Shown: positions 36,502 to 46,461 of the stretch, piece after piece
Layout of the letters: each line of letters starts with the position of its first letter
How positions within the stretch are numbered: the first letter of the stretch is position 1
Source of the DNA: Sphingomonas sp. PP-F2F-G114-C0414
GTDB lineage: Bacteria > Pseudomonadota > Alphaproteobacteria > Sphingomonadales > Sphingomonadaceae
Assembly (NCBI RefSeq): GCF_003688595.1
Contig: NZ_RCWT01000010.1
Span: 496,001-560,000, forward strand
Length of the DNA stretch: 64,000 nucleotides
Direction: 5' to 3'
The notes under the pieces: model-generated
What the model saw: only the letters and a program-made list of their open reading frames with translations
Told to the model about the DNA's origin: nothing
Database searches by the model: none
Program-made: the position numbers and the translations under genes

Positions 36502-37509
36502 ATGACCGCCACGCCGCCAATCGCGATCTCGATGGGCGATCCTGCCGGGATCGGGCCGGAGATCATCGCCAAGGCGTGGGACGCGCGCGTCACGCATCAC
36601 CTGTCGCCGTTCGTCGCGGTGGGCGATGCGCGCGCGATCCAGCGGGTCTGGGCGGGGCCGATCGCGTGCGTCGCCGATCTCGCCGGGGCGGTCTCGGCGT
36701 TTCCCTCCGCCCTGCCGGTGCTGTCGGTTGGCGATGGCGGCGCCATCGTCGCGGGACAGCCCGATGTGGACGGTGCGCGCTCTGCGTTGCATGCGCTGGA
36801 ACTGGCGGTCGGACTGGTCCGGAACGGCGCCGCGCGCGCGCTGGTGACGGGGCCGGTGTCGAAGGCACAGCTCTACGCGATCGGCTTCACGCATCCGGGA
36901 CAGACCGAATTCGTCGCCGAGCGTTCCGGTGTCGCCGCCGATAACGCGGTGATGATGCTGGCCGGGCCATCGCTGAAGGTCGTGCCGATCACCACGCATA
37001 TCCCGCTGAACGCGGTCTCGGGGGCACTGTCGATCGAGTTGATCGTTGCTAAGTCGCGCGTGACCGCCCGCGGTCTGCTGAGGAATTTCGGGATCGCGCA
37101 TCCACGTCTCGCCTTTGCCGGGCTCAATCCGCATGCCGGCGAACAGGGCGCACTTGGCCGCGAGGAGATCGAGATTATCGCGCCGGCGATCGCGATCCTG
37201 CGCGAAGAGGGCATCGATGCGACCGGGCCGTTCGCGGCGGACACGATGTTCCACCCGCGGGCGCGGGCGACTTATGACGTCGTCATGTGCTGTTATCACG
37301 ATCAGGCGCTGGTGCCGTTGAAGACGATCCATTTCGACGAGGGCGTGAACATGACGCTGGGCCTGCCGATCGTGCGGACGTCGCCCGATCACGGCACCGC
37401 GTTCGCGATTGCCGGCAAGGACATTGCCGAGCCGGGGGCGATGATCGCGGCGATCGCGATGGCGGGTGAAGCGGCGGACCGGCGCGCTCAGACCGCTGCC
37501 CAGTCGTGA
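36502..37509 (+). CDS. pdxA: 4-hydroxythreonine-4-phosphate dehydrogenase
   Basis: PdxA oxidises 4-phosphohydroxy-L-threonine in pyridoxal phosphate synthesis. From the ATG at 36502, 7 bases after the surA stop, it is 335 residues. Visible motifs are the N-terminal [22 protein letters not shown], the metal-binding LNPHAGE, and [11 protein letters not shown] with [23 protein letters not shown] after it. The stop overlaps the rsmA GTG. Confidence 0.96.
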   Translation: MTATPPIAISMGDPAGIGPEIIAKAWDARVTHHLSPFVAVGDARAIQRVWAGPIACVADLAGAVSAFPSALPVLSVGDGGAIVAGQPDVDGARSALHALELAVGLVRNGAARALVTGPVSKAQLYAIGFTHPGQTEFVAERSGVAADNAVMMLAGPSLKVVPITTHIPLNAVSGALSIELIVAKSRVTARGLLRNFGIAHPRLAFAGLNPHAGEQGALGREEIEIIAPAIAILREEGIDATGPFAADTMFHPRARATYDVVMCCYHDQALVPLKTIHFDEGVNMTLGLPIVRTSPDHGTAFAIAGKDIAEPGAMIAAIAMAGEAADRRAQTAAQS

Positions 37510-38336
37510 GCGAGGCTGCATTAACGGAGCTTCCCCCGCTGCGCGAGGTGATCGCGCGCTATGGACTGAACGCAAGCAAGGCGCTTGGGCAGAATTTCCT
37601 GTTCGATGGGCAGTTGCTGAAGCGGATCGCGGCGGTGCCGGGTGACCTTCAGGATGCTGAGGTGCTCGAAGTTGGCCCCGGCCCTGGTGGCCTGACGCGC
37701 GCATTGCTCGCGGCGGGTGCGCGGGTGACGGCGATCGAGCGTGACCGGCGTTGTATCCCTGCGCTGGCAGAGCTTGGCGAGGCGTATCCGGGGCGGCTGC
37801 GGGTCATCGAGGGCGACGCGATGGAAGCCGATGCGCCGACGCTGTTCGAGGGCAAGCCGCATATCGTGTCGAACCTGCCGTACAACATCGGCACGGCGTT
37901 GCTGGTCGGGTGGCTGTCGACGTCGTGGTTGCCGTGGTGGCAGTCGTGCACGCTGATGTTTCAGAAGGAAGTCGCCGAGCGGATCGTCGCGAAGACCAAC
38001 GACGATCATTATGGGCGGCTGGCGGTGCTGGCGCAGTGGCGCTCGACTGCGCGGATCGCGATGCCGGTTCACCGGTCGGCGTTTACACCGCCGCCGAAGG
38101 TGATGTCTGCGGTGGTGCATCTGACTCCGGTCGAGGCGCCGGAGGGGGTGAACTTCGCGGTGCTGGAGCGGCTGACGGGCGCGGCGTTTGGGCAGCGGCG
38201 GAAGATGTTGCGGCAGAGTTTGAAGGGCGTGCCGGGGGCGCTCAATGCGCTGGAGCGGATCGGGGTAGAGGCTACGCGCCGGGCGGAGACGCTTTCGGTG
38301 GCGGATTTCACGGCATTGGCGAAGGCTGTCGGCTGA
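37506..38336 (+). CDS. rsmA: 16S rRNA dimethyladenosine transferase RsmA (KsgA)
   Basis: RsmA dimethylates two adjacent adenosines near the 3' end of 16S rRNA during 30S maturation. The 276-residue protein has the SAM-binding loop [15 protein letters not shown], the acidic motif AIERDRR, and the catalytic [12 protein letters not shown], with an [13 protein letters not shown]-terminal motif. The GTG start overlaps the pdxA stop. The gene closes the lptD-surA-pdxA-rsmA unit and is followed by a REP pair. Confidence 0.96.
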   Translation: MSEAALTELPPLREVIARYGLNASKALGQNFLFDGQLLKRIAAVPGDLQDAEVLEVGPGPGGLTRALLAAGARVTAIERDRRCIPALAELGEAYPGRLRVIEGDAMEADAPTLFEGKPHIVSNLPYNIGTALLVGWLSTSWLPWWQSCTLMFQKEVAERIVAKTNDDHYGRLAVLAQWRSTARIAMPVHRSAFTPPPKVMSAVVHLTPVEAPEGVNFAVLERLTGAAFGQRRKMLRQSLKGVPGALNALERIGVEATRRAETLSVADFTALAKAVG

Positions 38337-38358
38337 CATCGTCTGCCAAGACAATTTC

Positions 38359-38439
38359 GTCATCCTGACGAAAGTCAGGATCCAGAGTTACTGAGTACGA
38401 CGATCGTCGCTCTGGATCCTGGATCAAGTCCAGGATGAC
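38359..38439. repeat. REP inverted pair, copy B (hybrid stems)
   Basis: The left arm 38359-38387 is the standard TGAC-GAAA-GTCA hairpin. The right arm 38410-38439 keeps the same GTCATCC and GGATCCAGAG flanks in inverted orientation, but its inner stem is TGGA/TCCA. The two halves therefore carry different stems in a shared frame. It lies between the convergent rsmA and TPR genes and may act as a terminator for both. Confidence 0.85.
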
Positions 38440-38451
38440 GAAAATGGATGA

Positions 38452-38955
38452 TCAGTCCTTGGCCGCTACTGGGGTCTTCTCGACCTGCGCCGTTGCAATC
38501 GGTGGGCCCTTGGCGATTACCGCCGCGAGTTGCGTCGCTTCGGGGCAGACACCCTTGCAGAGCGTGCGGATTTTCACGAGGTTGTCCTTCGCGCGGACCA
38601 CGGCGCCCTTCGCGACCAACGCCTCGCCCTGCCCCTTCAACGCCGCGACGTCGTTCGGCTCCAGCAGGAGCGCCTCGCGGTAGAGGCGGATCGCCTTGCC
38701 TGGCAGGTCGCGGGTTTCGGCGACGCGCGCGAGCAGGAGGAACGCGCCCCGGTTGCGCGGATCGACCGCGACCGACGTTTCGAGCACATCCGTCGCGCCG
38801 TCGAGATTACCGGCCGCGACCAGCGAACGGCCCTGCGCCAACAACTGCATCGAGCGCGCGTCGATCTGGACGTCGGGGCGTTGCCCGCTGAGCGAAGTCG
38901 ACACACATACGACGGTCAGCGCGGTGGCAAGGGCAACGGACGAAAAACGCATCAT
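38452..38955 (-). CDS. TPR-repeat exported protein
   Basis: The 167-residue protein starts at tandem ATGs with GGAG just upstream. The open frame continues upstream antisense to rsmB, which is rejected. The N-terminus is a signal-peptide-like hydrophobic stretch. It is followed by two or three tetratricopeptide units ([22 protein letters not shown], and [20 protein letters not shown]). Two cysteines near the C-terminus (TLCKGVCPE) could pair. It is probably a periplasmic scaffold protein, and its partner is unknown. Confidence 0.8.
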   Translation of the reverse strand: MMRFSSVALATALTVVCVSTSLSGQRPDVQIDARSMQLLAQGRSLVAAGNLDGATDVLETSVAVDPRNRGAFLLLARVAETRDLPGKAIRLYREALLLEPNDVAALKGQGEALVAKGAVVRAKDNLVKIRTLCKGVCPEATQLAAVIAKGPPIATAQVEKTPVAAKD

Positions 38956-39008
38956 CGTCTCCAGGCGGGATACAGGTTTGGCCGTGAGTTGAGCCATAGG
39001 TCGGCTGG

Positions 39009-40196
39009 CTAGCACGCAGCCCGGAGGCGCGCGACAAAAAAGCCGTCGGTGCCGTCGCGGCCGGGTTCGAGGCGGACGCCGTGGCCGTGCTTCGCGCCGG
39101 CGGGGAGCGTCAGGGGCTCTGTCGTCCAGCCGGGGTGCGCGTTCAGGAACCAGGTGACCTGGTCGGTGCCCTCGGCGTCGAGCAGCGAGCAGACGATGTA
39201 GACGAGCGCGCCGCCGGGCTTGACCAGCGTGGCGGCGACGGAGAGCACCTGCTGCTGCGTCGATTGCAGCCGTGAGACACGGTCGGGGGTGAGCCGCCAG
39301 CGCGCCTCCGGGTTGCGCCGCCACGTGCCGGTGCCCGAACAGGGGGCGTCGACCAGCACGCCGTCCGCGCGACCGGCCCATTCGCTGAGCGCCTCGATCT
39401 CGCGCGTCGGGTTGAGCAACCGGCTCTCGACGATCGTTGCGCCGGCGCGGGTCGCGCGCGGGGCAAGGCGCGCGAGGCGGTTGCGGTCGGTGTCGCAGGC
39501 GAGGATGACGCCTTCGTTCTTCATCGTCGCCGCGAGCGCGAGCGTCTTGCCGCCGGCGCCGGCGCAGAGGTCGACGATGCGTTCGCCGGGTTTGGCCTGC
39601 ATCGCGAGGCCGACGAGCTGACTGCCTTCGTCCTGCACCTCGAGCGCGCCTTCGTTGAAGAGCGGGAGTGCTTCGACGTTGGTGCCGGTCGGGAGGCGGA
39701 TGCCGTCGGGGGCATGCGCGGTGGCTTCGGCGTAGGGAAGTGCCGCGAGGACGGTCGCGCGGTCGGCGATCAGCGTGTTGACGCGGAGATCGAGCGTGGC
39801 GCGGCCGGCTAGGTCTGTAAGGGCGGCGCCGTCGAGACCTGAAGCGCGGAGGGCCTTGCTCAGCCACTGTGGTGCGACGCCGGCGCGAGCGCGCGGTTCG
39901 TCCTTGGCGATCGGCGCGGGTGCGTGGGTGGAGCCGTCGAAGGTTGCGGCGACTTCCGGATCGGCGTCGGCGACGAGTAGCATCGCGGTGCGACCGTTTT
40001 CGGGGCGGTCACCGGCCTTGCGGATCGCGGCGTAGACGAGGTCGCGGACCGCGCGGCGGTCCTTCGAGCCGGCGTAGCGGCGGGTGGCGAAATAGCGGGC
40101 GATCAGCGTGTCGGCGGCGGCGCCGAACTCGCGGGCGGCGGCGATGATCTGGTCGAGGAGCTCGATCGCGGCCTGGGTGCGTGCTGGGGGGGTCAC
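39009..40196 (-). CDS. rsmB: 16S rRNA m5C methyltransferase RsmB/NOP family
   Basis: The 395-residue protein combines an N-terminal NusB-like domain ([18 protein letters not shown] and [15 protein letters not shown]) with a C-terminal Rossmann methyltransferase. SAM-binding motif [15 protein letters not shown], motif [21 protein letters not shown] and the catalytic-cysteine motif YIVCSLL are intact. The start is the GTG at 40196 with GGAACC about 5 bases upstream. An extension into the repeat cluster to 40319 is rejected. The exact rRNA target is inferred from the family. Confidence 0.92.
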   Translation of the reverse strand: MTPPARTQAAIELLDQIIAAAREFGAAADTLIARYFATRRYAGSKDRRAVRDLVYAAIRKAGDRPENGRTAMLLVADADPEVAATFDGSTHAPAPIAKDEPRARAGVAPQWLSKALRASGLDGAALTDLAGRATLDLRVNTLIADRATVLAALPYAEATAHAPDGIRLPTGTNVEALPLFNEGALEVQDEGSQLVGLAMQAKPGERIVDLCAGAGGKTLALAATMKNEGVILACDTDRNRLARLAPRATRAGATIVESRLLNPTREIEALSEWAGRADGVLVDAPCSGTGTWRRNPEARWRLTPDRVSRLQSTQQQVLSVAATLVKPGGALVYIVCSLLDAEGTDQVTWFLNAHPGWTTEPLTLPAGAKHGHGVRLEPGRDGTDGFFVARLRAAC

Positions 40197-40267
40197 TTGT
40201 CGGTTCCGGCTTGCAGGTAAAGCGGGAGGGTTTGGTACGGAGTGTTCGTCATCATCCCCTCCCCTAG

Positions 40268-40289
40268 CCCCTCCCGCGGGCGGGAGGGG
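40268..40289. repeat. C-rich hairpin
   Basis: CCCCTCCCG at 40268-40276 and CGGGAGGGG at 40281-40289 are exact complements around CGGG. It is a single hairpin of the C-rich family and the first of four palindromic structures in the 608-base rsmB-guaB gap. It lies 72 bases upstream of the rsmB start. Confidence 0.7.
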
Positions 40290-40348
40290 AATAATTTCGG
40301 AACCCCGCCTCCAACCCAATCGCGAGCGGGGGCTCGGCCCTTCCCTCC

Positions 40349-40452
40349 GTCATCCCGGCGAACGCCGGGACCCATGGACAGGGTGGCCCCGGCGATAGCG
40401 TTCAACCATCACCCGGGCCGCAACCGTGGGTCCCGGCGTTCGCCGGGATGAC
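40349..40452. repeat. Paired palindromic element, CGGC-stem type
   Basis: The arms 40349-40374 and 40427-40452 are exact 26-base inverted copies. Each arm has the GTCATCC...GGACCCA frame around a CGGC/GCCG stem and a GAAC loop. The spacer is 52 bases with no coding potential. Same scaffold as the REP pairs A-D but with the stem swapped. Confidence 0.85.
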
Positions 40453-40536
40453 GGATGGCGGCGGCGGGACGACGGAGCGGGCGGCGGTCTGTGAGCTAGC
40501 CTGCGGCCTGTGGAGCACCGCCCAGGCAAAGATCGT

Positions 40537-40634
40537 CCGTCATCCCCGCGCGGGCGGGGATCCATATTCTCGAACGGTTGCGATCTTACCGCGACGTTAG
40601 CCAGTATGGGTTCCCGCCTTCGCGGGAATGACGG
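40537..40634. repeat. Paired palindromic element, CCGC-stem type
   Basis: The left arm 40537-40566 has GTCATCC, a CCGC/GCGG stem with GCGG loop, then GGATCCA. The right arm 40605-40634, read on the other strand, has GTCATTC, a CCGC/GCGG stem with GAAG loop, then GAACCCA. The two arms differ at several positions, so this pair is more diverged than the one at 40.35 kb. A tandem octamer repeat begins directly at its end. Confidence 0.8.
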
Positions 40635-40673
40635 GGAGCGTGGGAGCGTGGGAGCGTGGGAGCGTGGGAGCGA
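40634..40673 (+). repeat. Tandem octanucleotide repeat GGGAGCGT
   Basis: Four exact head-to-tail copies of GGGAGCGT (40634-40665) are followed by a fifth copy with its last base changed to A. The first copy starts at the end of the palindromic element on its left. Repeats of this size change copy number by polymerase slippage, so the locus may vary between strains. It does not lie in a coding frame. Confidence 0.85.
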
Positions 40674-40686
40674 GCATCTACCTGCT

Positions 40687-40794
40687 CCCCTCCCTGGAAG
40701 GGAGGGGGTTGGGGGTGGGTCGGCTCGTTTTAGTCACCGGCGGGCGAGCTTGCGGAAACCGACCAACCCCCTGCCCCTCCCTTTCAGGGAGGGG
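40687..40794. repeat. C-rich paired palindromic element next to guaB
   Basis: The arms at 40687-40723 and 40759-40794 are imperfect inverted copies with CCCCTCCCT hairpins inside each arm. They are joined by GGTTGGGGG/CCCCCAACC-like inner arms and a 35-base spacer. It ends 10 bases before the guaB stop codon and could terminate guaB transcription on the minus strand. Bases 40197-40267, 40290-40348 and 40453-40536 of this gap show no gene or recognisable signal. Confidence 0.8.
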
Positions 40795-40804
40795 GGAAGT
40801 GCCT

Positions 40805-42322
<1,518 letters not shown>

Positions 42323-42382
42323 CTAGGCCTGTCCTTCAGCGACGTGCTATAGCGGTGCGATACACGGATGGGGGATTGTTCG

Positions 42383-43354
42383 ATGGGCCTGATCGTTGCC
42401 GCGCTCCTGCTGGCGCTGGTGCTGCTGTACCTCTTCACCAGCATCAAGATCGTCCACCAGGGCTATCAATACACGATCGAGCATTTCGGCCGCTTTACCA
42501 CGGTCGCGAGGCCCGGGTTCAATTTCTACCCCGCGTTCTTCTATCGTGTGGGGCGGAAGGTGAACATGATGGAGCAGGTGATAGACATCCCCGGCCAGGA
42601 GATCATCACCAAGGACAATGCGATGATCTCGACCGACGGGGTCGTGTTCTTCCAGGTGCTCGACTCGGCGAAGGCGGCGTACGAGGTGTCGGACCTGTAC
42701 CAGGCGCTGTTGCAGCTCACGACGACGAACCTGCGCACGGTGATGGGGTCGATGGACCTCGACGAGACTCTGTCGAAGCGTGACGAGATCAATGCGCGGC
42801 TGCTCAACGTGGTCGATCATGCGACGACGCCGTGGGGCGTGAAGATCACACGGGTCGAGATCAAGGACATCCGCCCGCCGGCCGACATCGTCAACGCGAT
42901 GGGCCGGCAGATGAAGGCCGAGCGCGAGAAGCGGGCCAACATTCTGGATGCGGAGGGATCGCGGGCGTCCGAGATCCTGCGCGCCGAAGGGCAGAAGCAG
43001 GCGCGGATCCTCGAGTCCGAGGGGCGTAAGGAGTCGGCGTTCCGTGATGCCGAGGCTCGCGAGCGGGCGGCGGTGGCGGAGGCTTCGGCGACGCGCGCGG
43101 TGTCGCAGGCGATCGAGGAGGGTGGTGCTCAGGCGATCAATTACTTCATCGCGCAAAAATATGTCGAGGCGATCGGCAAGTTCGCGACCTCGCCGAATGC
43201 GAAGACGATCCTGTTTCCGGTCGAGGCTACGCAGTTGATGGGGACGCTTGGCGGGATCGGCGAGCTGGCTAAGGATGCACTGCGCGATGCGACCGCGTCG
43301 CCGCCGGCCAAGCCTGAACCGCGGAAGGGTCCGTTTGAGTTGCCTGAAAGCTGA
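42383..43354 (+). CDS. SPFH/band 7 family membrane protein (QmcA-like)
   Basis: The 323-residue protein has one N-terminal membrane helix (residues 1-20), a band 7 domain (GFNFYPAFFYRVGRKVNMMEQVIDIPGQ region) and a long charged coiled coil at about 175-245 (EREKRANILDAEG repeats). It is a stomatin-type membrane scaffold protein. The ATG at 42383 is preferred because GGGGGA lies 7 bases upstream. An ATG at 42368 is possible. Its stop overlaps the NfeD start (TGATG), and SPFH-NfeD pairs are a known functional couple. Confidence 0.93.
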   Translation: MGLIVAALLLALVLLYLFTSIKIVHQGYQYTIEHFGRFTTVARPGFNFYPAFFYRVGRKVNMMEQVIDIPGQEIITKDNAMISTDGVVFFQVLDSAKAAYEVSDLYQALLQLTTTNLRTVMGSMDLDETLSKRDEINARLLNVVDHATTPWGVKITRVEIKDIRPPADIVNAMGRQMKAEREKRANILDAEGSRASEILRAEGQKQARILESEGRKESAFRDAEARERAAVAEASATRAVSQAIEEGGAQAINYFIAQKYVEAIGKFATSPNAKTILFPVEATQLMGTLGGIGELAKDALRDATASPPAKPEPRKGPFELPES

Positions 43355-43803
43355 TGGACGCGATCGGGGCGGCTGGCGCTTGGTTGATCGCGGCGCTGGT
43401 GTTGGGGATCGCCGAACTGGCGGTGCCGGGGGTGTTCCTGGTGTTCCTCGCCATTGCAGCAGCGGTGACGGGCGTGGCGGTGTTCGTGTTGCCGGACTTG
43501 CCGGTGCCTGCGCAACTCGCGGCGTTTGCGGTGTGGAGCGCGGTCACCGTGCTGATCGGCAAGCGCTGGTACCGGGATTATCCGGTCGAGGGCGGCGATC
43601 CGATGTTGAATGATCGGTCTGCTCGGCTGGTGGGGCAGGTTGTGGTGGTGGAGGCCGCGATCGTCGGCGGGCGTGGTCGGGTGCTGGTGGGCGACGGGAG
43701 CTGGCCAGCTAGGGGTGAAGATGCCGCGGTTGGAATGCGCGTTCGCATCACTGCGGTTGTGGATGGCGAAATCGTGGTGGAGCCCCTCGACTCTTCATCC
43801 TGA
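43354..43803 (+). CDS. NfeD family membrane protein
   Basis: The 149-residue protein has two or three hydrophobic segments in the first 70 residues (LIAALVLGIAELAVPGVFLVFLA and following) and a C-terminal OB-fold domain (GRVLVGDGSWPARG, ITAVVDGEIVVEPL). NfeD proteins work with neighbouring SPFH proteins. The last codons (Ser-Ser-stop) lie in the left arm of a REP element, so the repeat has replaced the original end of the gene or been captured by it. Confidence 0.92.
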   Translation: MDAIGAAGAWLIAALVLGIAELAVPGVFLVFLAIAAAVTGVAVFVLPDLPVPAQLAAFAVWSAVTVLIGKRWYRDYPVEGGDPMLNDRSARLVGQVVVVEAAIVGGRGRVLVGDGSWPARGEDAAVGMRVRITAVVDGEIVVEPLDSSS

Positions 43804-43873
43804 CGAAAGTCAGGACCCAGAGCCATGAGACGCGACGCCTGGTACTCTGGGTCCTGACTTTCGTCAGGATGAC
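43796..43873. repeat. REP inverted pair, copy C, overlapping nfeD stop
   Basis: The left arm 43796-43822 and the right arm 43845-43873 are inverted copies with TGAC-GAAA-GTCA hairpins and CCCAGAG flanks. Both arms share the same G-for-A change at the GGACCC position, which suggests they evolved together. The TGA inside the left stem (43801-43803) is the nfeD stop codon. Confidence 0.85.
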
Positions 43874-43940
43874 GGGTGGGGTGAGGGCACGCCGTATCAC
43901 GTGCCCTCACCTTCCCACCCGACTTCGTCGTGCGGGCCCC

Positions 43941-43967
43941 TTCCTCTTCCCCGAGGGGAGAGGAGTT
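43941..43967 (+). terminator. Possible terminator downstream of nfeD
   Basis: A CTCTTCCCC/GGGGAGAG hairpin with a 2-base loop lies at about 43944-43962 and is followed by AGTTTT on the plus strand. It could end the SPFH-nfeD transcript just before the convergent pckA stop. The T-run is short, and the hairpin also resembles the C-rich intergenic family. Confidence 0.4.
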
Positions 43968-45578
43968 TTAGGCCGCCTCCCGCACCTTTGGCGCCGCCTG
44001 CCTCACGCCCTCATCGACATGCTCGGCAAACTGGGCGAAGTTCTCCACGAACAGGTCAACCAGCTTGGCCGCGGTTGCGTCGTACGCGTCCTTGTCCGCC
44101 CAGGTCGTGCGGGGATCGAGGATCGCGCTGTCGACACCCGGTACGCTCACCGGCACCTGGAACCCGAAGTTAGGGTCGGTCCGGAACTCCGCATCGTTCA
44201 GACTCCCGTCGAGCGCGGCGTTCAGCAGCGCCCGCGTCGCCTTGATCGGCATGCGGTTGCCGACGCCGTATTTGCCGCCGGTCCAGCCAGTATTGACCAG
44301 CCAGCAATCGACGCCGCCCTTCGCGATCCGCTCCTTGAGCAGGTTGCCGTACACCGAAGGATGCCGCGGCATGAACGGTGCGCCGAAGCACGTCGAGAAG
44401 GTCGCGTCGGGCTCGGTGACGCCGATCTCGGTCCCGGCGACACGTGCGGTATACCCCGAGAGGAAATGGTACATCGCCTGGTCGGGCGTAAGCTTCGCGA
44501 TCGGTGGCAGCACGCCGTAAGCGTCGGCGGTCAGCATCACGATGTTGCGCGGCACCGGCCCCATGTTCTCGGCCGACGCATTCGGGATGAAGTCGATCGG
44601 ATAGGCACCGCGGCTGTTCTCGGCGAGCGTGTGATCGTCGAGGTCGAGCAGCCGCGTCGCCGGGTCCATCACGACGTTCTCCAGCACCGTCCCGAACCGC
44701 TTCGTCGTCGCGAAGATTTCCGGCTCGGCGTCGGCCGACAAGCGGATCATCTTGGCGTAGCACCCACCCTCGAAGTTGAAGACCGCGGTGTCCGACCAGC
44801 CATGCTCGTCGTCGCCGATCAGCGTCCGGCTCGCATCGGCCGAGAGCGTCGTCTTGCCGGTCCCCGACAGTCCGAAGAACACCGCGGTGTCGCCGTTCGC
44901 GCCCATGTTCGCCGAGCAGTGCATCGGCATCACCCCGGTCGGCGGCAGCAGGTAGTTGAGCAGCCCGAACACCGACTTCTTCATCTCGCCCGCGTATTTC
45001 GTGCCACCGATCAGGATCAGCTTGTCGGTGAAGTTGACCGCGATCACCGTCTCGCTGCGGCAGCCATGACGCGCGGGATCGGCGCGGAAGCTCGGCAGGT
45101 CGACGATCGTGTAGTCGGCGACGAAGTCCTTCAGCGCAGCCTGCTCGGGCCGCACCAACATCGTCCGGATGAAGAGGTTATGCCACGCGAGTTCGGTGAC
45201 GACGCGGACGTTGACGCGGTGGTCGGCCTGCGATCCGCCGTACAGGTCCTGCACGAACAGCTCGTCCTTGGCGGCGAGCGCGGCGAAGAAATCCTCCTTC
45301 AGCGCGGCGAAATGCGCGGGCTCCATCGCCTTGTTGCTCTTGCCCCACCAGACCGTGGCGTCGGTCTCGGCATCGCGGACGATGAACTTGTCCTGCGCCG
45401 AGCGCCCGGTATGCGCGCCGGTCTCGACGACCAGCGGACCGTCCGCGGACAACGTCCCCTCGCCGCGCGCCAGCGCCGCTTCGACAAGTTGGGCTGTGAC
45501 CAGGTTCCAGTGCAGGGTGGCGCGGGTGTCTATCTCCTGCGCGGCTAGGCCGCCGGCCGGAATACGTTCGTTGGACAA
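43968..45578 (-). CDS. pckA: ATP-dependent phosphoenolpyruvate carboxykinase
   Basis: PckA converts oxaloacetate to PEP in gluconeogenesis. The 536-residue protein has the ATP-type motifs: [12 protein letters not shown], the [10 protein letters not shown] and [14 protein letters not shown] segments, the P-loop [13 protein letters not shown] (about 238-250), and DDEHGW. The start is a TTG with GGAGAG about 8 bases upstream. It is divergent from chvI, the arrangement known from rhizobia, where ChvI/ChvG signalling and pckA are neighbours. Confidence 0.96.
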   Translation of the reverse strand: MSNERIPAGGLAAQEIDTRATLHWNLVTAQLVEAALARGEGTLSADGPLVVETGAHTGRSAQDKFIVRDAETDATVWWGKSNKAMEPAHFAALKEDFFAALAAKDELFVQDLYGGSQADHRVNVRVVTELAWHNLFIRTMLVRPEQAALKDFVADYTIVDLPSFRADPARHGCRSETVIAVNFTDKLILIGGTKYAGEMKKSVFGLLNYLLPPTGVMPMHCSANMGANGDTAVFFGLSGTGKTTLSADASRTLIGDDEHGWSDTAVFNFEGGCYAKMIRLSADAEPEIFATTKRFGTVLENVVMDPATRLLDLDDHTLAENSRGAYPIDFIPNASAENMGPVPRNIVMLTADAYGVLPPIAKLTPDQAMYHFLSGYTARVAGTEIGVTEPDATFSTCFGAPFMPRHPSVYGNLLKERIAKGGVDCWLVNTGWTGGKYGVGNRMPIKATRALLNAALDGSLNDAEFRTDPNFGFQVPVSVPGVDSAILDPRTTWADKDAYDATAAKLVDLFVENFAQFAEHVDEGVRQAAPKVREAA

Positions 45579-45600
45579 GGCATCTCTCCAGATGGTTTCG

Positions 45601-45610
45601 CATACGTATG
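45601..45610. promoter_or_regulatory. Short palindrome in pckA leader
   Basis: CATACGTATG is a perfect 10-base palindrome about 23 bases upstream of the pckA TTG, in the 175-base gap between pckA and chvI, with a further TATG repeat beside it. The position fits an operator for pckA, but a 10-base palindrome can arise by chance and no regulator is identified. The rest of the gap shows no clear promoter. Confidence 0.3.
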
Positions 45611-45753
45611 TATGTCGTTGCGGCGGGATGTAGGTCGCGCCTACCCACCGGTCAAATGGGCTGCCCTGACGCGGTCCCGATACGGCCCCAGTTGAGTGCG
45701 GTCGCGGATTGGCCTACGACGATACGCCAACGACCGAGGCAAGCGACCCTAGA

Positions 45754-46461
45754 ATGACGGCAACGATCGCGCTGGTCGACGACGACCGCAACATCCTGAC
45801 CTCCGTGTCGATCGCGTTGCAGACCGAGGGCTTCGTCACGCGGGTCTATTCGGACGGCGAGACGGCGCTCAAGGCGCTGACCGACAACCCGCCCGATCTC
45901 GCGGTATTCGACATCAAGATGCCGCGGATGGACGGGCTCGAACTGCTCCGCCGGTTCCGCGAGAAGAGCCAGGTCCCGGTGATCTTCCTCACCAGCAAGG
46001 ACGACGAGCTCGACGAAGCCCTCGGCCTTGCGATGGGCGCCGACGACTACATCGCCAAGCCGTTCTCGCAGCGGCTGTTGATCGCCCGTATCCGCGCGAT
46101 CCTGCGCCGGACCGAGCTGACTCAGTCGCCGGGTACCGAGACCGAGGCGGAAGCCGCCGGACCGCTCGCGCGCGGTCGGCTGAGCATGGATCCGGCGCGG
46201 CATCGCACGCTGTGGGGCGGTGAGCCGGTGACGCTGACGGTCACCGAGTTCATGATCCTCGAAACCCTTGCGCAGCGTCCGGGCATCGTCAAGACGCGCA
46301 ACCAGTTGATGGACGCGGCGTATCAGGACGACATCTATGTCGACGATCGCACCATCGACAGCCACATCAAGCGACTGCGCCGAAAATTCCGGCAGGTCGA
46401 TCCCGCCTTCGATGCGATCGAGACATTATATGGTGCCGGGTATCGATTTTCTGAGGAATGA
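45754..46461 (+). CDS. chvI: ChvI-type response regulator
   Basis: The 235-residue OmpR-family regulator has a receiver with Asp53 ([10 protein letters not shown]) and a winged-helix output domain ([18 protein letters not shown] and [15 protein letters not shown]). The ATG at 45754 places ALVDDD at the proper distance. A TTG at 45709 would add 15 residues. Position beside pckA and before the kinase, hprK and PTS genes identifies it as the ChvI/ExoR-pathway type controlling envelope and metabolism in alphaproteobacteria. Confidence 0.9.
   Translation: MTATIALVDDDRNILTSVSIALQTEGFVTRVYSDGETALKALTDNPPDLAVFDIKMPRMDGLELLRRFREKSQVPVIFLTSKDDELDEALGLAMGADDYIAKPFSQRLLIARIRAILRRTELTQSPGTETEAEAAGPLARGRLSMDPARHRTLWGGEPVTLTVTEFMILETLAQRPGIVKTRNQLMDAAYQDDIYVDDRTIDSHIKRLRRKFRQVDPAFDAIETLYGAGYRFSEE

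Noticed and set aside
34920..36593. Minus-strand open frame of 557 codons
   Set aside because: It is antisense to surA and the start of pdxA, with Arg/Asp-rich shadow composition.
38956..39867. N-terminal extension of the TPR gene
   Set aside because: The frame continues upstream antisense-phase through rsmB. A good start with GGAG and a signal peptide lies at 38955.
40634..40673. Possible CRISPR-like array
   Set aside because: The octamers are directly adjacent with no spacers and there are no cas genes. It is a simple tandem repeat.
43869..45548. Plus-strand open frame of 559 codons
   Set aside because: It is antisense to the complete pckA gene and contains no family motif.
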